From contig NZ_CP070496.1 in the NCBI RefSeq assembly GCF_016925535.1, positions 992,001-1,056,000 of the forward strand: 64,000 bases of DNA, given 5' to 3'. Below are positions 60,715 through 64,000 of the stretch, one piece after another. Source of the stretch: Natronoglycomyces albus (GTDB lineage Bacteria > Actinomycetota > Actinomycetes > Mycobacteriales > Micromonosporaceae). A program made the translations under genes and the position numbers. Position 1 is the first letter of the stretch. Each line of letters starts with the position of its first letter. The notes beneath the pieces are model-generated. The model searched no databases and was not told the origin of the DNA. It worked only from the letters and a program-made list of their open reading frames with translations.

Positions 60715-62304
60715 TCACTGCCTTCGCCACCGACAGTGATATCGGTCAGCGGCCACGCTCAGTTTTCGCCGTGTGTGTGAACCCCTTGCTAAAAGTATGC
60801 GGCTGCGAAGACGCCAAATAGCGGAAAGCCACACCGCCGAGGCCAAAAACAACGCTGTGGGAACCAAGAATTGCGCCCACCCGTGGGGAGCCACCAGCAT
60901 CACCGTCATCGGAACCACCCCAAATACCGTCGCCGTGGCGGCCAACATCGTCGAAGTCTCCTTGCCGAACGGATGCAGCCGGTAGGTGACCGTGAGCTGG
61001 AGCAGTGGAATCGCGTTGTTGACCAGTACCGCCGCCGCCCACGCCGCCGCCGCGCCAGCGATTCCCCACACGGGAATCAGCCACAGGTTCAACCCAATAT
61101 TGACCACCAGCGCGGCCAACACGTTGTACAACTGCCAGGAGGTCTTTCCCGCCATGGCCAATACCGAATCCACCACCCCACACGCGGAGGCCATGAGCAT
61201 CGCCGAGGCCAAAATCCACACCACCAGTCGCGCCGAGTCGGACACATACTCACCGCCGAACAAATGCAGATACCAGTCCACCAAAACCATCACCGCGAAG
61301 TAGCCCGGCCAAGTCAGCGCCACAATCCATGCCGTCGACGTCTGATAGAGCCGACGAGCCAGGTCGTATTCGGATTCCGCCATCGCCGCGGCGATCCGAG
61401 GCTGGATGGCGGTCCCGATCGCGCTGGCGGCCATCTGCCCAACGATGACGAACCGAGTGGCGACGGTGTACACGGCGGCCTCAGCGAGTCCCAGCATCGC
61501 GCCGACCAGGATGATGTCCAGCCGCTGCAACGCCAGTTGTCCCACCGAGGCCAGCGCGCGAGGAGCGGTGAAGCCCCAGAAGGCACCTCGTCCTACCCGG
61601 TCGGGAAAATCACGGCGGCGTCGACTTCCGCGTTGCCATTGCCGGTACAAACACCATGCGGCCAAGACTGCCGCCGGGATAAACGGTAGGGCCCACGCGG
61701 CGGTCACGGATGTGGCGGTGGCGGGTAGGAATAGAACGACCGCGGCGAGCGCCCCCAACTGCATGCCGGTTCGGCCCAGCCGGTCGATGAGGACAGTGGG
61801 GCGCATCTGATTGAAGCCACGGGTTCCGGCTAGCAACGTTTCCAGCAAGACTGCGGCTGGGAAGGCGATGGCCAGTACGCGGACCAGGCTTTCGGGAGTA
61901 GACCACCAGTCGGCCAAGAGTGGAGCCCAAGTCCACAGGCCAGCACTCACCGTGAACGCCAATGCCGTGATTGGCGCCAGTGCTAGCCACAGGGCGGAGG
62001 TGAGGGCCGCGTGCCGTTTCTTTCGGCGTAGTCGCGCCACCCAGTAGACGACCCCGGTGGGGGTGCCTAGCCGGGCTACGGCGGCGATGATGAGGAAGGC
62101 CGAGGTCGCGGTGAAGAACGCGCCAGCGGTTTGAGGCGGCAACGAATAGGCGACCAACCAGGTGATGAGAAGGCCGCCGAGGCCCGCCGCAGCCGCTCCG
62201 GCGAGGTTCCACAGCCCGCCGCGCGCCGTTTGTTTGAGCTGGCGCTGAGTGCGAACGGTGTTGTCGCGGCAGGGACGGGCCTCGGAGTCGAGAGTATTGG
62301 TCAT
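60715..62304 (-). CDS. Wzx-type flippase (MOP superfamily polysaccharide transporter)
   Basis: 529 residues, about 12-14 transmembrane helices. The N-terminal TARGGLWNLAGAAAAGLGGLL opening and SVGQLALQRLDIILVGAMLGLAEAAVYTVATRF are typical of the MOP/Wzx class, moving undecaprenyl-linked repeat units outward. Start ATG at 62302-62304 overlaps the upstream sulfotransferase stop (ATGA, 4 bp); the GTG at 62334 would lie within it. Coupled with the sulfotransferase, so sulfation may occur before export or be assembled with it. Confidence 0.88.
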   Translation of the reverse strand: MTNTLDSEARPCRDNTVRTQRQLKQTARGGLWNLAGAAAAGLGGLLITWLVAYSLPPQTAGAFFTATSAFLIIAAVARLGTPTGVVYWVARLRRKKRHAALTSALWLALAPITALAFTVSAGLWTWAPLLADWWSTPESLVRVLAIAFPAAVLLETLLAGTRGFNQMRPTVLIDRLGRTGMQLGALAAVVLFLPATATSVTAAWALPFIPAAVLAAWCLYRQWQRGSRRRRDFPDRVGRGAFWGFTAPRALASVGQLALQRLDIILVGAMLGLAEAAVYTVATRFVIVGQMAASAIGTAIQPRIAAAMAESEYDLARRLYQTSTAWIVALTWPGYFAVMVLVDWYLHLFGGEYVSDSARLVVWILASAMLMASACGVVDSVLAMAGKTSWQLYNVLAALVVNIGLNLWLIPVWGIAGAAAAWAAAVLVNNAIPLLQLTVTYRLHPFGKETSTMLAATATVFGVVPMTVMLVAPHGWAQFLVPTALFLASAVWLSAIWRLRSRILLARGSHTRRKLSVAADRYHCRWRRQ

Positions 62305-63179
62305 CGTCGCCAACTGGGAGCCTTGCCCAGCCACGAAACGAGGCGGCGGTCGTGCGGTTCATAGTGTTCGGACAGCCGCAAACGCAGTTCCTCGGGCAGC
62401 GGCGAGGGACGGCCCCGGGCGTTGTGCTGACCGAAATCTATCTCACCCAGCCACGGTAGTTGCAAGAAGCGCAGCACCGAGTCGAAGGTGTCTTCTGGAT
62501 CGGTGAAGAAGTCCCCGCTGTCGAGGGTGAGAATGTGTTCGCGAGGTATGTGCTCGGCCAGCCGGTCGAGGTAGTCGGCGTAGTGTCCACGTGCGATATA
62601 GCCGTGGTGCTGGTGGGAAAAGGAGTAGTAGCCGCTGTCGCGTCGCAGCCGTGCCTCTTCCCCCTTGAGTCGTTGGCCCTCAGCGCCGATGGCTTCGGTG
62701 AAGTCGTCTAGGTCCTCGAAACCGCGCGCGACTTCGTGCGCGTGGTGAGAATAGGCGCGTTCAACTGGATCGCGGACGAGCACGATGATCTTGACGCCGG
62801 GAAGGTCCTTGGCGATGCGGGCGGCGGCCCGTGGGTGATACAGATAGTACGGGCTGGACTCGAAGGCTACCGGTGAGACTCCGGTGTGGTCTCCAATGCG
62901 AGTGGCGGTGGCACGAGTGGGAAAGTGAGCCCGATACCAGTCCAGCCCCTTGTGGTAGGACGTGTCGAAATAGTGCACTCCTTTGTGCAGGATCGCTTTG
63001 AGAACCACTGGATGCGAGGCCAGGGCCCGGTACAGCGAGGTGGTGCCACATCGTTGGCCCCCGCAGATGAGCAGACCGGGCAACATACGGCGCGAAGCCG
63101 TGAGCCGACCATAAGTGCGGCTGGAGTGGTGCACAAGGTGCTTGACCGGTTCGGGGATGTTGTCACGCAATGTTGCCAC
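62301..63179 (-). CDS. Sulfotransferase (heparan-sulfate N/O-sulfotransferase-like)
   Basis: 292 residues. 5'-phosphosulfate loop GQRCGTTS at 41-48 (LLICGGQRCGTTSLYRAL), ESSPYYLYHP, and 3'-phosphate motif VLVRDPVERAYSHHAHEV. This is the family that transfers sulfate from PAPS to sugars. Starts on GTG 63177-63179, sharing a base with the upstream TAG, with GGAG before it; ends in the flippase start. Thus kinase-like gene, sulfotransferase and flippase form one coupled leftward operon. Confidence 0.88.
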   Translation of the reverse strand: MATLRDNIPEPVKHLVHHSSRTYGRLTASRRMLPGLLICGGQRCGTTSLYRALASHPVVLKAILHKGVHYFDTSYHKGLDWYRAHFPTRATATRIGDHTGVSPVAFESSPYYLYHPRAAARIAKDLPGVKIIVLVRDPVERAYSHHAHEVARGFEDLDDFTEAIGAEGQRLKGEEARLRRDSGYYSFSHQHHGYIARGHYADYLDRLAEHIPREHILTLDSGDFFTDPEDTFDSVLRFLQLPWLGEIDFGQHNARGRPSPLPEELRLRLSEHYEPHDRRLVSWLGKAPSWRR

Positions 63180-64000
63180 TAGGCACTCCTTTTCGCTACG
63201 TGTCGTAGCAGAGTTGGCAGCAGCCACTGCCCAAGCGCACCTAGGGCGGCTCCTGCCTGTTCTTGTCGATCAGTGAGATAACGGGCCGCCAAGTCCACCA
63301 AATACAACAAAACGGTGGGCCGGGCTTGCCCGGGGAGCAGCCCGAAGGGAGCCAGATGCTGATTGGCCTGGGAGATGAGGTTCAGCACGGCGGTAGTCGG
63401 GTCGCAACCTTGGGAGATGATGTCGGTTTGCAACCGGTGGTGCAACAAGTCGAATCCAAGCGGGACATCGGTGTCGAACCTTTCCCAGTCCCAGATGTAG
63501 AGCTCCTCGGGCGCGGCGGAAGTGTTCCATTCGGTCCAATCGCCATGCCATGCCCCGAAGGTGAGCTTCTGGTGCGACAGCTCGCGGATAAGGTCATCGG
63601 CCGCGTCGGTGAGCGTGGTCGTATCGGCCTCGCCACGCTTGGCGAGCAGGTGCAGCCGCTGCGTCAGCCGCGCCAGATAGGGGCTGTAGGCCAGGCGGTA
63701 CTCGGCGGTGCCGAACTTCGTCGCTAGGGTCCGCATGCATGAATGAAGGCGGGCTTCGGAGCAGAATGCGGGCTTGTGCCAGGCAGGAAGCGCCTCGGTG
63801 ACGAGCACGGTGAACTCATTCCACTGGCCGTGGTGCAACAAACGCGGTACCCGCAGCCCAGGCAATTCAGGGCCAGTGGCCAGCTGACGCAAGGCGGAGG
63901 CCTCGGCGTCGACCAGATCGCGAGTCAAGTCGTTGACTCCGATTTTCACAAACGCGACAGTCTGGCTGCTCTCATTGAGAACTTGGAGCACCGGCTTGCG
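63179..64000 (-). CDS. Phosphotransferase (APH/choline kinase-like), 5' end beyond window
   Basis: The last 273 or so codons of a protein kinase-fold phosphotransferase; the frame is still open at base 64000 (RKP before VLQVLNESS), so the start lies outside. The kinase motifs are FVKIG (N-lobe lysine strand), GAWHGDWTEWN (Brenner-type HGDxxxxN catalytic loop) and IWDWERF (metal-binding Asp). Resembles aminoglycoside/choline kinases. In a glycan operon it could phosphorylate a sugar or polyol; antibiotic resistance is not implied. Confidence 0.75.
   Translation of the reverse strand, partial: RKPVLQVLNESSQTVAFVKIGVNDLTRDLVDAEASALRQLATGPELPGLRVPRLLHHGQWNEFTVLVTEALPAWHKPAFCSEARLHSCMRTLATKFGTAEYRLAYSPYLARLTQRLHLLAKRGEADTTTLTDAADDLIRELSHQKLTFGAWHGDWTEWNTSAAPEELYIWDWERFDTDVPLGFDLLHHRLQTDIISQGCDPTTAVLNLISQANQHLAPFGLLPGQARPTVLLYLVDLAARYLTDRQEQAGAALGALGQWLLPTLLRHVAKRSA

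Overview
The window comes from the chromosome of a high-GC Gram-positive bacterium (Actinomycetota). Evidence: frequent GTG starts, an LPXTG-anchored wall protein, twin-arginine exported proteins, a Rho factor with a long Arg/Asp-rich insertion, and the block DUF305 - DUF3105 - argS - lysA - hom - thrC - thrB - rho - rpmE - prfA - prmC - tsaC - LMW-PTP - atp operon, an order familiar in this phylum. The style of the LysA N-terminus suggests the Micromonosporales/Glycomycetales neighbourhood, but that is a weak inference. Nearly all of the window is core chromosome; I see no prophage, insertion sequence or CRISPR array.

Layout. 1-3.5 kb: thiamine operon thiS(partial)-thiG-thiD-thiC. 3.8-8.1 kb: secreted or surface proteins (LPXTG protein, Tat-exported alkaline phosphatase, an orphan Tat signal-peptide ORF), separated by strong hairpins. 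8.5-13.1 kb: rplM-rpsI, glmM, LemA and a DUF3137-like partner. 13.2-15.3 kb: acetate-type Na+ symporter with its DUF485 partner, facing left. 15.7 kb: tRNA-Gln. 16.5-20.9 kb: glmU, prs, rplY(ctc), pth. 21.3-26.6 kb: polyprenyl-phosphate sugar transferase, cysQ, cysD, cysN. 26.8-30.4 kb: Pro-rich membrane protein, NmrA-like oxidoreductase, DUF305 and DUF3105 proteins, all leftward. 30.5-42.8 kb: argS-lysA-hom, thrC, metE under a cobalamin riboswitch, thrB, rho. 43.1-47.5 kb: rpmE, prfA, prmC, tsaC, LMW phosphatase and an AtpI-like protein. 47.6-54.4 kb: F-type ATP synthase operon. 54.6-56.3 kb: a lipoprotein, a 33-bp tandem repeat and a broken ABC permease. 56.4-64 kb: surface-glycan genes (two sulfotransferases, GT2, WecG-type transferase, methyltransferase, flippase and a kinase-like protein cut by the window end).

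How the genes fit together. The aspartate family (lysA, hom, thrC, thrB, metE) lies in one stretch, with metE under B12 control. GlmM and GlmU make UDP-GlcNAc, the precursor for wall and glycans. CysD/CysN (ATP sulfurylase) and CysQ (PAP phosphatase) supply and clear the activated-sulfate cycle that the two sulfotransferases at 57-63 kb would draw on. Together with the priming transferase at 21 kb and the flippase, this suggests a sulfated surface polysaccharide.

Most notable oddities: (1) the atp operon ends after atpD with a strong terminator and no atpC (epsilon) anywhere in the window; (2) the next gene, a clear lipoprotein, has no ATG/GTG/TTG that keeps its signal peptide and seems to start on AUU behind a good Shine-Dalgarno; (3) its stop codon lies inside a 33-bp tandem repeat, each unit carrying a TTGAAC-N5-GTTCAA-type dyad; (4) argS has lost its normal stop and runs 48 codons into lysA; (5) many genes have a TANNNT box 6-9 bp before the start codon, which points to leaderless transcription.
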